Below are positions 1 to 7,873 of a DNA stretch of 31,504 nt, piece after piece. This DNA comes from GCA-020356105 sp041602815 (GTDB lineage Bacteria > Pseudomonadota > Alphaproteobacteria > UBA8366 > JADFVY01), in NCBI GenBank assembly GCA_041602815.1, contig JBFIFO010000025.1, positions 1-31,504 of the forward strand. Reading direction: 5' to 3'. Numbering within the stretch: position 1 is the first letter of the stretch; each line of letters opens with the position of its first letter. Under the pieces are notes generated by a model. It was given only the letters and a program-made list of their open reading frames with translations. It was not told the DNA's origin and did no database searches. Both the position numbers and the translations under genes were made by a program.

Positions 1-48
1 GATGCGCCCCTTGGGCAGCGCCAGGACAATGTTGTCGTTCGCCGGCAC
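1..48 (-). CDS. hisG: ATP phosphoribosyltransferase HisG, N-terminal 16 codons only
   Basis: Reading leftward from a GTG at 48, the minus strand encodes 16 residues ending in ALPKGRI and then runs off the window. The (L)ALPKGR stretch is the characteristic N-terminus of HisG, which joins ATP and PRPP in the first step of histidine synthesis. A GGAGG lies 9 nt upstream of the GTG, which decides the start; an ATG further upstream is out of frame. The gene lies 82 nt downstream of hpnE on the same strand. Too little sequence is present to tell the long HisG form from the short HisZ-dependent form. The call rests on one motif plus the ribosome binding site. Confidence 0.68.
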   Translation of the reverse strand, partial: MPANDNIVLALPKGRI

Positions 49-130
49 GGGTGCTGGCCTCCGGTGGTGTGGGGTTGGCCGGTTCAAATCGGCCCTTATG
101 TGGCATAGGAGGGCGCCGGTTTCCAGCGTT

Positions 131-1393
131 CTAACCAGTATGGGGCGCAATCGCCTTCGCCGCGGCGCGGCCGGAGCGGATGGCGCCCTCGATGGTGGCG
201 GGCAAGCCGGTGTCGGTCCAGTCGCCGGCGAGGAACAGGTTGGCCAGCGCCGTGCGGGTTCCCGGGCGGCGCGCCGCCTGCTCCGGCGTCTGGGCGAAGG
301 TCGCCCGCTTCTCCTTGACGATGCGGCAGGGCGGGACCGCATTGCCGTCGCCGCCCAGGCCCGCCGCCACGTCGCGCCACAACAGCGCGGCGATCGCGTC
401 GTTATCAGCTTCCGCCAGCGCGTCGGCGGCGCTGACCGTGACCGAGACCACGTCGCCGCGGGCGAACAGCCATTGCGCCGTGCCGCCGACAAGGCCGAGC
501 AGCGGCGCGCCACCAGGCAGGCGGACCGGCTCGGCCAGCCGGAAATGCGCGTTGACGATGGCGTGGTGGCGGTCCGGCGTCACCAGATCCGGCAGGATCT
601 CCGTCGCCGACCAGGGCGGGAGCGCCATCACAACGGCGTCGCTGGGCGCGAGCGCGACATCCGCGTCGGCGAAATGCAGCGCGGTGGCGCGCGCCCCGTC
701 CGCGGCGATGGCCTGAAGCCTTGCGCCGAAGCGGACTTGCGCGCCCCGCTCCGCCAGCAGGCGAAGTGCGGGCGCAACGAACGCCGCGCCGAGACTGGTG
801 CGGGCGACCAGCGGCCGGCACGCCCGCCCGCCAGCGCCGAGTGTCTCGGCCACCGCGCGCCAAAGCAGCCGGGCCGATGCATCCGCCGCCGGGGTGTTGG
901 TGGCTGCCACCGCCAGCGGCTCCCACAGCCGCCGGTACAGGGGGTTGCCGCCCGCCGCGCCGGCGACCGTAGCCTCGGCCGGCGCCCGGGCGAGCGCGAC
1001 CAGCCCGCGCAGATGTGCGGCGGCGCCGGCGCCGGGAACGCGCCGCGACGGCGCGAGCAGCCACCAGGGAAGGCGCCCGTCATTAGGCCGCAGCACCCAG
1101 TCCTCAGAGGTCGCGAGGTCGCGGAACGGCAGCATCGCCGTTTGCGGGCCGGCAAGCATGTCCCCGGCGCCGATGCGGCGCAGATAGTCCAGCGCCGCAC
1201 TGTTGCCGGAAAGCAACAGGTGGTTTCCGTTATCTATTGTTCTGTCAATGACTCGATCATGCCAGGACCGGCATCGCCCGCCCGCCTGGTTGGCGGCCTC
1301 GTACAGCGTGACGGGGGTTCCCGCCGCGGCCAGTTCGACGGCGCAGGACAGGCCGGCCAGCCCGGCGCCGACGACATGCGCGCGCCCGGCCAT
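131..1393 (-). CDS. hpnE: Hydroxysqualene dehydroxylase HpnE (squalene-associated FAD-dependent desaturase)
   Basis: A 420-residue flavoprotein of normal family length. The N-terminus carries the Rossmann dinucleotide motif VVGAGLAGLSCAVELAAAG followed by an acidic residue and AGGRCRSW. The C-terminus has the amine-oxidase-type FAD signature GDWTDTGLPATIEGAIRSG. In the HpnCDE route this enzyme reduces hydroxysqualene to squalene, the hopanoid precursor. The ATG at 1393 is chosen because the Rossmann motif begins right after it and the upstream in-frame extension lies inside hpnD. Only 5 nt separate it from the hpnD stop and no clear Shine-Dalgarno is visible, so translational coupling to hpnD is likely. 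It closes the hpnC-yciI-hpnD-hpnE run. Confidence 0.93.
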   Translation of the reverse strand: MAGRAHVVGAGLAGLSCAVELAAAGTPVTLYEAANQAGGRCRSWHDRVIDRTIDNGNHLLLSGNSAALDYLRRIGAGDMLAGPQTAMLPFRDLATSEDWVLRPNDGRLPWWLLAPSRRVPGAGAAAHLRGLVALARAPAEATVAGAAGGNPLYRRLWEPLAVAATNTPAADASARLLWRAVAETLGAGGRACRPLVARTSLGAAFVAPALRLLAERGAQVRFGARLQAIAADGARATALHFADADVALAPSDAVVMALPPWSATEILPDLVTPDRHHAIVNAHFRLAEPVRLPGGAPLLGLVGGTAQWLFARGDVVSVTVSAADALAEADNDAIAALLWRDVAAGLGGDGNAVPPCRIVKEKRATFAQTPEQAARRPGTRTALANLFLAGDWTDTGLPATIEGAIRSGRAAAKAIAPHTG

Positions 1394-1398
1394 CGCCG

Positions 1399-2253
1399 TC
1401 ACGCCAGCGCGTACTTCAGTGCGATCCAGAGCCCGCGCAGGCGGCCGACCCGCGGCCGCCGGTCGAGGCGCCGCCAGCCCCGCGCCCGCAGTTTGCGCAG
1501 CAGCAGGCGGTAAACCTCCATCATCGCAAGGGCGGGCTTCAGGGCCTTGCGGTCGCAGGCGGCGAATGCCTCGCTGGCCGCGGCGAAACGGCGCTCCGCC
1601 ACTTCCGCCACGTCCTCGCAGACCGCGGCGAGCGCGGGGTCCTGCAGCGCCTTCGCCGGATCCGTGAACGCTACGCCATGCTCCTCCATCAGCTCGCGCG
1701 GCAGGTAGCACCGGCCGCGGTCCGCGTCCTCGGCGACGTCGCGCAAAATGTTGGTCAGCTGCAGGGCATGGCCCAGCGCGATGGCGCCCTCGCGTGCCGC
1801 CCCGGAATCGTCGCCGAAGATCCGGATCGACAGCAGCCCGACGGCGCTGGCCACGCGGTTGCAGTATTCGACCAGCGTGTCCATGTCGGGCGCGACCGCT
1901 TCGCCGGTCGCGTCCATCGCCACGCCGTCGACGATCGTCTCCATGACGCTGCGTTGGAGCCCGAACCGCAGCGCCGCGTCCTGCAGCGCGCGGCCCGTCG
2001 CGGTCTCCGGCGTGCCGCCGAAGATGCGCCCGATTTCGTCCCGCCACTCGTCGAGGGCCTGCGCCTTCTCGGCGGCCGCAAGGTCGCCGTCGGCGATATC
2101 GTCGACCGCGCGGCAGAAGGCGTAGACCGCGAACATGGCGTCACGGCGGTCCGGCGGCAGCAGCCGCATTGGCCAGTAGAAGGACGAGCCCGACCCGGCT
2201 GCGACCCGCCGCACCTGCGCCCTGGTTTCCGCATCCGTCACGATAACATCCAT
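1399..2253 (-). CDS. hpnD: Presqualene diphosphate synthase HpnD
   Basis: A 284-residue trans-isoprenyl diphosphate (head-to-head) synthase. Two Asp-rich Mg-diphosphate motifs are visible: DDIAD at residues 51-55 and DVAED at 172-176, the latter inside QLTNILRDVAEDADRGR followed by CYLP, typical of squalene/phytoene synthases. It condenses two farnesyl-PP to presqualene-PP. The ATG at 2253 follows an AAGG 7 nt upstream. It overlaps neither neighbour: 73 nt separate it from the YciI-like gene and 5 nt from hpnE. HpnD is told from HpnC by the intact second motif and by sitting directly before hpnE. CrtB-type phytoene synthase is the alternative, but hpnE and hpnC alongside argue against it. Confidence 0.93.
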   Translation of the reverse strand: MDVIVTDAETRAQVRRVAAGSGSSFYWPMRLLPPDRRDAMFAVYAFCRAVDDIADGDLAAAEKAQALDEWRDEIGRIFGGTPETATGRALQDAALRFGLQRSVMETIVDGVAMDATGEAVAPDMDTLVEYCNRVASAVGLLSIRIFGDDSGAAREGAIALGHALQLTNILRDVAEDADRGRCYLPRELMEEHGVAFTDPAKALQDPALAAVCEDVAEVAERRFAAASEAFAACDRKALKPALAMMEVYRLLLRKLRARGWRRLDRRPRVGRLRGLWIALKYALA

Positions 2254-2326
2254 CCCGCCGCCTTCATTCGTGCAGACCTTATACAGGACCCGCCCGCCCG
2301 CGCCAGCCCGTCGCGGCGCGCAGGGG

Positions 2327-2947
2327 CTATTTCAGGGCGCCGATGGCGCTCAGGTTCTCGCGACCGCCCATGGTCCAGCGCCGGATCGGGCTTTCCGCGA
2401 ACAGGCCGGCGGCATTGTACGGCTCGCCCGCAAGGAATCGGGCGGCTTCGTCCTTCGAGGGGAACTCGACGAAGAACAACACGCCGTCCCACGCGCCGTT
2501 TCCGTCCAGCAGCGCGCCGCGGCAGACCATGTGGCGGTCGAAGGACCGGCAATACGACTCGTGGGCCTCTGCGAGCGCCGACTGGCGCTCGCGTGCGTCC
2601 TTCCGGGCCGGGCAGTGGATGAAGAACCGCGGGCAGCCGGGCGTGCTCTCGAACGCGAACTGGGTGCGGTCCAGCTCCAGCCGGAAGCGCCGGCGGTGGA
2701 TCTCGGCGAACAGGCCGGAAGCGGCAAAGGGCTCGTCGTCGACGAACCGCCGGAACGCCTCTTCGTCCTCGAGGTCGACGATATGGATGCTGCCGGTCAC
2801 GACGCTGAGGTCCGTGGACTTGAGGACCGGGCCGCGCACGATCAGCCGGTCGGCAAAACGGTCGATGAAATCCCAGTGGTCGTGGATGACGGCGGCGCGC
2901 GCCTCCTTCACGCCTGGCCGATTGATCCCCCATGCGAAGAACTGCAT
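2327..2947 (-). CDS. Tandem double YciI-like (ferredoxin-fold) protein
   Basis: A 206-residue protein made of two YciI-like halves, about residues 1-95 and 105-200. The duplication is visible: DEPFAASGLFAEIHRRRF at 71-88 repeats as GEPYNAAGLFAESPIRRW at 174-191, each preceded by a beta-strand ending in V(D/E)(L/F). YciI proteins are small dimeric ferredoxin-like folds with a conserved His and Asp of mostly unknown function. Here one chain could supply both halves of the dimer. A His lies early in each half (H22/H24 and H129). The ATG at 2947 follows a strong GGGAGGA. The gene sits between hpnC and hpnD, where the hopanoid module is usually uninterrupted, with 118-nt and 73-nt gaps. Its role in squalene formation is unknown. 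Confidence 0.8.
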   Translation of the reverse strand: MQFFAWGINRPGVKEARAAVIHDHWDFIDRFADRLIVRGPVLKSTDLSVVTGSIHIVDLEDEEAFRRFVDDEPFAASGLFAEIHRRRFRLELDRTQFAFESTPGCPRFFIHCPARKDARERQSALAEAHESYCRSFDRHMVCRGALLDGNGAWDGVLFFVEFPSKDEAARFLAGEPYNAAGLFAESPIRRWTMGGRENLSAIGALK

Positions 2948-3006
2948 GCGTCCTCCCTTGCAGGTCCCGAGTGGTCGGGCCTCGGGCGGATTATCGGCCG
3001 CCGCGT

Positions 3007-3039
3007 CCCGCTTGTTAAGCAGCGGGCCCTGAGGCCCGC
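3007..3039 (-). other. Two overlapping, mutually exclusive hairpins between hpnC and the YciI-like gene
   Basis: Positions 3022-3039 form a perfect 7-bp stem (GCGGGCC, 4-nt loop, GGCCCGC). Positions 3007-3026 form a competing 6-bp stem (CCCGCT, 8-nt loop, AGCGGG). They share 3022-3026, so only one can form at a time. On the minus-strand transcript the GC-rich hairpin is made first and no good U-tract follows it. This could be a processing or attenuation element that sets the level of the downstream genes. Chance pairing in GC-rich DNA is the alternative. Confidence 0.4.
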
Positions 3040-3065
3040 AGAAAACCCTAACGCATGGGCTCGTT

Positions 3066-3929
3066 TCATGCCGCTGCGCCGTGGCGCCGGCGCACCCCCT
3101 CCCGCGCGACGCCCTTGGCGAGGCTCACGAGATAGGCCATGCGGCCGAGCGCGACCCGCGCCGCCAGCGGATCGCGGACCCGCAACAGCGCGGCAAGCCG
3201 CCGCGCGATGGCGTGGATCGCCGCCGCCTCCATCGCCAGGCGCCGGCTGCGCATCCCCGCGGCGAGCGGCGCGGCCGCCGCGAGCAGATCGTCGATGCCG
3301 TCGAGCAGGCGGTCCAGCACCCGCCGCAGGGCGGGCTCGCAGCGCGGCGCGGCGAGCGCCTCGACCGTCAGCCCCTCGGCGGCCAGCCAGGGCTCGGGGA
3401 GGTAAACGCGGTCCAGCTGGCGGTAGTCGCTCCCGCAGTCCTGAAGGTGGTTGAGCAGCTGCAGCGCGTCACACAGCGCGTCCGATGCGGAATAGAGCGC
3501 CGTGCTCTCGCCGAGCAGGTCGAGAAGGTAACGCCCGACCGGCGCCGCCGAGCGCTGACAGTAGGCCATCAGCTCGTCCCAGTCGCGGTATCGTTGCTTT
3601 ATCGCATCCTGGCGAAAGGCGTCGAGCAGGTCGAGTCCGTGCCGCGGGGTAACCCCGGTTTCCGCGAGGCTCGCCCGCATGTGCGTCGCAACTTCGGCCC
3701 CGGGGTCGTCGTCGCCGCCGTCAAGCGCCGCCGCCAGCCGGTCGAGCCGCGCCAGCTTCTCGTCGGGCGCGAGATCCGGATGGTCGGCAATATCGTCGGC
3801 CGCCCGCGCGAAGGCATAGAACGTCATCACATGGGGCCGCAGCCGCGCCGGCAGCAGGATCGAGCCGACCGGGAAGTTCTCGTCCCGCGCGGTCCTGCCG
3901 GACCCGGAAGTGAGGATGGCGCCGCTCAT
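3066..3929 (-). CDS. hpnC: Squalene synthase-like HpnC (hydroxysqualene-forming)
   Basis: A 287-residue member of the squalene/phytoene synthase family. It has DDIAD at residues 45-49 and the HpnC-style second motif LLNHLQDCGSDYR followed by RVYLP (about 158-178). In the HpnCDE pathway HpnC turns presqualene-PP into hydroxysqualene. The ATG at 3929 is the only good start before the conserved ENFPVGS segment. No Shine-Dalgarno is visible, and a TATAAA lies only about 10 nt upstream of the ATG, so the mRNA may be leaderless or nearly so. It is the first gene of the minus-strand hopanoid run and diverges from the TPR-sulfotransferase operon across 111 nt. Confidence 0.92.
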   Translation of the reverse strand: MSGAILTSGSGRTARDENFPVGSILLPARLRPHVMTFYAFARAADDIADHPDLAPDEKLARLDRLAAALDGGDDDPGAEVATHMRASLAETGVTPRHGLDLLDAFRQDAIKQRYRDWDELMAYCQRSAAPVGRYLLDLLGESTALYSASDALCDALQLLNHLQDCGSDYRQLDRVYLPEPWLAAEGLTVEALAAPRCEPALRRVLDRLLDGIDDLLAAAAPLAAGMRSRRLAMEAAAIHAIARRLAALLRVRDPLAARVALGRMAYLVSLAKGVAREGVRRRHGAAA

Positions 3930-4040
3930 GGCCCATCGTTTATACGGCCGGGGCCAGGAATGCCAGCCCCGTACGGCCTGCCTCCCACTCCGCCAACGCG
4001 GCACTTGCATTCCGTTTCGATTCGGGCAAGTTACCGGGCG
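3930..4040. promoter_or_regulatory. Divergent promoter region, hpnC versus TPR-sulfotransferase operon
   Basis: This 111-bp spacer separates two divergent operons. On the minus strand TATAAA (3944-3939) lies just before the hpnC ATG; its -35 region is poor. On the plus strand TTGCAT followed 17 nt later by AAGTTA is a weak promoter candidate for the first sulfotransferase gene, which also lacks a clear Shine-Dalgarno. A dyad CGGGGC / GCCCCG spans 3949-3971 between the two and is a candidate operator. These are motif readings only. Confidence 0.4.
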
Positions 4041-5960
4041 ATGACCGCAACCGGACATAAGACATCGCCCCTGGACACGGCGCTCGCCTGCCAGAAGAAG
4101 GGGGACCACGAGGGCGCCGAGGCGGGCTTTCGGGCCGTTCTGGCAGAAACCCCGGAGCACCCGGAGGCCCTGGTGCTGCTCGGCGACCTGTTGCAGAAGA
4201 CGAAGCGGGCCGAAGAGGCGGTGTCGCTGATCGAGCGCGGCATCGCCGTGGCGCAGAAGGGCGGGCGCCGGCCGGCAGCCGCATGGCGGGTGGCGCTGGC
4301 CTATGCGAAGCGCGATACCGGCGACCTCGAAGGGGCGCTGGCGATCTTCGATGCCCTCGTCGCGGAGGCGCCGGGCGTGCCCGAGCCGCTGTTCCTGCGG
4401 GCCGGCATCCTGCAGCGGCTGGAGCGGCACGAAGCGGCCATCGCCGACTACGAGGCGGTGCTGAAACGCGCGCCGAACGACGCGAAGGTGCTGAACAATG
4501 TAGGGGTTTCGTACAAAGCCCTCAGACAGCTGGTCAAAGCGTTCGAGGCGTTCAGGAAGGCGATGGAGCTCGACCCGAAATATACCCAGGCCACGGTGAA
4601 CGTCGGCAAGCTGCTGCTCGATATGGGACAGCCGGACGCGGCGATTTCCAACCTGCGTCGCGCCCATGCGCTCGATCCGGAAAACGCTGCTGCCGAGTTT
4701 GCGCTGATCGATGCGCTGCAGGTTGGAGAGATGGTCGAGGAAGCTGAGCAACTCGCCGAGAAGGCCCTGGCCCGGAATCCGGATTCGATCAACGCCGTGA
4801 TACAGCTCGGCAATATCCGCATGACAATGGGCCGGCGAGAATCGGCGGTGGAGCTTGCGCGCCGGGCGGGCGCGGTTGCGCCGCGGGCGCCTGGCGTGTT
4901 GTCGCTGCTCGCTGAGGCAGACCGAGACGCTGATGCAGACGCGCTGTTACGCCGCATCGATGAGGTTCTGTCCGACGCACAGGGCTTCGGCCATTCGATC
5001 AGCCTGCATTTCGCGGCAGCACGGCTATGCGAGAGGCTGAAACGGTATCCGGAGGCGTTCGGGCATTATGTTGCCGGCAACGCCGTGCGGAAGGAGCAAC
5101 TCGAGCGGTTGGGCAATGGATACGACCGGGCGCGATTCGAAGGCCAGGTCAACCGCATGATCGCCACATTCGGGCAAAGAGAAATCGCGGGTCCGCCGGG
5201 CAGCACCTCAGAGCTTCCTGTCTTCATCGTCGGCATGCCGCGCTCGGGCACGACGCTGACCGAGCAGATCCTGGCAAGCCATCCGCAAGTCGTCGGAGGA
5301 GGGGAACTTGTCGAAATGGGCCAGATCGTCCGATGGCTGCGCAATGTCCATGGCTATCCCGAAAAACTGCCGGGTGACCAAATCAGGAAGACCGCCAACG
5401 GTTACCTGAAGCATGTCGGCGGTATCGGTCGCGGGGCTGCCCGGGTGACGGACAAGATGCCGGGCAATTACATGAACCTGGGGCTGATCGCGCGCATGTT
5501 CCCTAAGTCGCGGATCATCCATTGCCGGCGCGATCCGATGGACAACTGCCTGTCCTGCTTTGCCCAGAATTTCCGACAAGATGGTCTGGCATGGAGCTGC
5601 GACCTCGAGGACACGGCGCATCAGTATTGTCATTATAGCCGGCTTATGGAGCACTGGCGCGCGGTCCTGCCGCCGAACCTGCTGCTCGAGGTAGATTACG
5701 AGGATACGGTGGCCGACCTTGAAGGCCAAGCCCGGCGGGTCGTCGCGTTCGTGGGACTGGAATGGGACGATGCGTGCCTCAGCTTCCACAAAACGGAGCG
5801 TGCCATTGTCACCGCCAGTCGCGCGCAGGTGCGCAATCCGATATATCGCTCCTCGGTCGGGCGCTGGAAGCGTTACGGGGATGCCGTTCTGCCACTGGTC
5901 CAGGCTCTCGATTCCTGCGGCTACGGGCCCGAGGCGGATCGCGGTGGCGCGGTGTCGTGA
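4041..5960 (+). CDS. TPR-repeat sulfotransferase, paralog 1
   Basis: A 639-residue soluble protein with no signal peptide. Residues 1 to about 330 are tetratricopeptide-like helical repeats, for example the blocks with VLKRAPNDAKVLNNVGVSYK and AMELDPKYTQATVNVGKLLL. About 390-620 is a PAPS-dependent sulfotransferase domain (Sulfotransfer_3 type). The 5'-phosphosulfate loop is FIVGMPRSGTTLTEQIL with R401-S402-G403-T404-T405. The 3'-phosphate site is HCRRDPMDNCLSCF with D498. TPR domains usually grip protein or peptide partners, so the acceptor may be a polypeptide or a carrier, but this is inference. ATG 4041 is the first Met before the TPR region. It opens a four-gene run; its TGA overlaps the next gene's GTG. 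The C-terminal SVGRWKRYGD is shared by all three paralogs. Confidence 0.88.
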   Translation: MTATGHKTSPLDTALACQKKGDHEGAEAGFRAVLAETPEHPEALVLLGDLLQKTKRAEEAVSLIERGIAVAQKGGRRPAAAWRVALAYAKRDTGDLEGALAIFDALVAEAPGVPEPLFLRAGILQRLERHEAAIADYEAVLKRAPNDAKVLNNVGVSYKALRQLVKAFEAFRKAMELDPKYTQATVNVGKLLLDMGQPDAAISNLRRAHALDPENAAAEFALIDALQVGEMVEEAEQLAEKALARNPDSINAVIQLGNIRMTMGRRESAVELARRAGAVAPRAPGVLSLLAEADRDADADALLRRIDEVLSDAQGFGHSISLHFAAARLCERLKRYPEAFGHYVAGNAVRKEQLERLGNGYDRARFEGQVNRMIATFGQREIAGPPGSTSELPVFIVGMPRSGTTLTEQILASHPQVVGGGELVEMGQIVRWLRNVHGYPEKLPGDQIRKTANGYLKHVGGIGRGAARVTDKMPGNYMNLGLIARMFPKSRIIHCRRDPMDNCLSCFAQNFRQDGLAWSCDLEDTAHQYCHYSRLMEHWRAVLPPNLLLEVDYEDTVADLEGQARRVVAFVGLEWDDACLSFHKTERAIVTASRAQVRNPIYRSSVGRWKRYGDAVLPLVQALDSCGYGPEADRGGAVS

Positions 5961-7873
5961 CAACCCCGAACGATGAACTGGCGAACGCTTTTGCACGGCA
6001 CCAGAAGGGTGACCTGGCCGCGGCCCACAGCCTTTACCGGAAGGTCATCAAGGCGCAGCCTGGAAATGCTGATGCGCATTATCTTTTCGGTATGCTTTGT
6101 CTTGAAAGCAATGCGGTCGGGGACGCCGCGAAGCATTTGACGCGCGCGATTCGCGCGGCGGAAACGGCGGGACGTGAACCGGACCACGGCTGGCGACTGG
6201 CTTGCGGGACCGCATTGCAGCGTCTTGCGAAGTATGAGGAGGCGCTGGCGCAGTTCGACATTGTCCTGGGCGAGGCGCCCGGCAACGCCGATGCGCTGTT
6301 CTGCCGTGGGACGGTGCTTCAGGATCTCGGGCATGCGCACGCCGCGATCGAGTCCTACGAGTTGGTGCTGCGGAAGGTCCCACGGCACGCAGAGGCAGCG
6401 AATAATCTGGGTACCGCCTATCGAAGTGTCGGGCAGCCCGGCCCGGCGATCCGGGCGTTCCGGCAGGCCGTTGCGGCCAGGCCCGATTATGTCCAGGCCT
6501 TGAGTAATTTGGGCCGCGTCCTGTCGGACCATGGCACGCCGAGCGAAGCGTTGCCGTTCTTGCGCCGTGCCTGTCGCTTGCTTCCGGACGACCGTGAACT
6601 GAAACTGGTCCTGTACGATGCGCTGGTCCGGGAGGCACAAATCGACGAGATCGAGCGCGATGTGTCGGAGTATCTTCGCCGTCGTTCCGACGATCCGGAC
6701 TTCCTGGCAGTCATGGCGTTCGTGCGGCAGTATCAGGGACGCAAGGACGACGCAGTCGCACTGTTCCGCAAGGCACTGGATATCGACGCCGGCTGCATCA
6801 GGGCACAACTCGGCCTCGCCGACATTAGCGGAGAGGCCGGTGCGGACAGGTATATCGACCGCCTGACCGCGGATTTGCAAAAGGGCGACGGGTCCCCGGA
6901 ACGGATGTCGAGGCTTCATTTTGCGCTGGGACGGCATCTCGCCGCAGCCGGGCGCCATGAAGAGTCGTTCCGGGCCCATCGTGAGGCAAACGCGTTATGC
7001 CTTGCGACGTTGCGCGAGCGGGGCGGCGTCTACGATCGCGCGCGCGCCGAACGTTATGTGCAAGATATTTGCGACGCCTACCCGAAATCCGTTTTCGAAG
7101 AGACGGGAATCAGCGAATCGACGCGGCCGGTCTTCATCATCGGCATGCCGCGATCCGGCACGACGCTCACGGAGCAGATCCTGGCGAGTCATCCCCGTAT
7201 CTTCGGCGCTGGCGAGTTGAGTCTCATGGCGCAGATCGCGGCGGGGCTGCGGCACGGCCTGAAGACGCGCCGTACCCTGCCGCCAACGGATGCCCTCGGC
7301 AAGGCCGCGCGATTCTATCTCGAGGCGATCAACGGGCTGAATTCAGAGGCCGATCGTGTCGTGGACAAGATGCCGACCAATTTCGTTCGCGCAGGCCTGA
7401 TCGCGCGGTTGTTCCCGAAAGCACGCATCATCCACTGCCGCCGCGACCCGATCGACACCTGTATATCCTGCTTCATGCAGAATGTCAGCACTGCGGCAAT
7501 GGCTTGGTCGCGTGACCTCGACGATCTGGGACATTATTACTGCCAGTACCGGCGTTTGATGGATCATTGGCGGACCGTGCTACCCGCCGGTCGGATGCTC
7601 GAGATCGACTACGAAGTCACGGTCACCGACCTCGAAGGGCAGGCGCGGCGGCTGGTCGATTTCGTTGGCCTCGACTGGGACGATGCCTGCCTGCGCTTCC
7701 ATGAATCGGACCGAACGGTGGCCACTCCCAGCCATGCCCAGGTCCGACGCAAGATATACTCCGGCTCCGTCGGACGCTGGAAGCGCTATGGCGACGGCGT
7801 CCTGCCGCTGCTCAAATCGCTCGCGGCGTGCGGCTGTGGAGTCGATGACGAGGGCGGCGGACCGCAACCATGA
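5957..7873 (+). CDS. TPR-repeat sulfotransferase, paralog 2
   Basis: A 638-residue paralog of its neighbours with the same layout: N-terminal TPR array (about 1-330), then a sulfotransferase domain with VFIIGMPRSGTTLTEQIL (R399-S400-G401-T402-T403) and HCRRDPIDTCISCF. The start is taken as GTG 5957, which overlaps the previous stop as GTGA. It yields MTTPNDELANAFARHQKGDL, matching the N-terminus of paralog 3 (DSLADAFARHQKGDL). An upstream ATG at 5762 lies deep inside paralog 1 and is rejected. The N-terminal TPR of paralogs 2 and 3 is much more alike than either is to paralog 1, pointing to a more recent duplication. PAPS binding is well supported; the acceptor is unknown. Confidence 0.87.
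   Translation: MTTPNDELANAFARHQKGDLAAAHSLYRKVIKAQPGNADAHYLFGMLCLESNAVGDAAKHLTRAIRAAETAGREPDHGWRLACGTALQRLAKYEEALAQFDIVLGEAPGNADALFCRGTVLQDLGHAHAAIESYELVLRKVPRHAEAANNLGTAYRSVGQPGPAIRAFRQAVAARPDYVQALSNLGRVLSDHGTPSEALPFLRRACRLLPDDRELKLVLYDALVREAQIDEIERDVSEYLRRRSDDPDFLAVMAFVRQYQGRKDDAVALFRKALDIDAGCIRAQLGLADISGEAGADRYIDRLTADLQKGDGSPERMSRLHFALGRHLAAAGRHEESFRAHREANALCLATLRERGGVYDRARAERYVQDICDAYPKSVFEETGISESTRPVFIIGMPRSGTTLTEQILASHPRIFGAGELSLMAQIAAGLRHGLKTRRTLPPTDALGKAARFYLEAINGLNSEADRVVDKMPTNFVRAGLIARLFPKARIIHCRRDPIDTCISCFMQNVSTAAMAWSRDLDDLGHYYCQYRRLMDHWRTVLPAGRMLEIDYEVTVTDLEGQARRLVDFVGLDWDDACLRFHESDRTVATPSHAQVRRKIYSGSVGRWKRYGDGVLPLLKSLAACGCGVDDEGGGPQP

Noticed and set aside
77..94. GGCCG / CGGCC hairpin between hisG and hpnE as a terminator
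   Set aside because: Only 5 bp with an 8-nt loop and no T-tract on either strand. It is too weak to call.
2..1513. 503-codon plus-strand frame opposite hpnE
   Set aside because: Arg/Gly/Ala-rich shadow without domains, opposite an intact flavoprotein and the hisG start.
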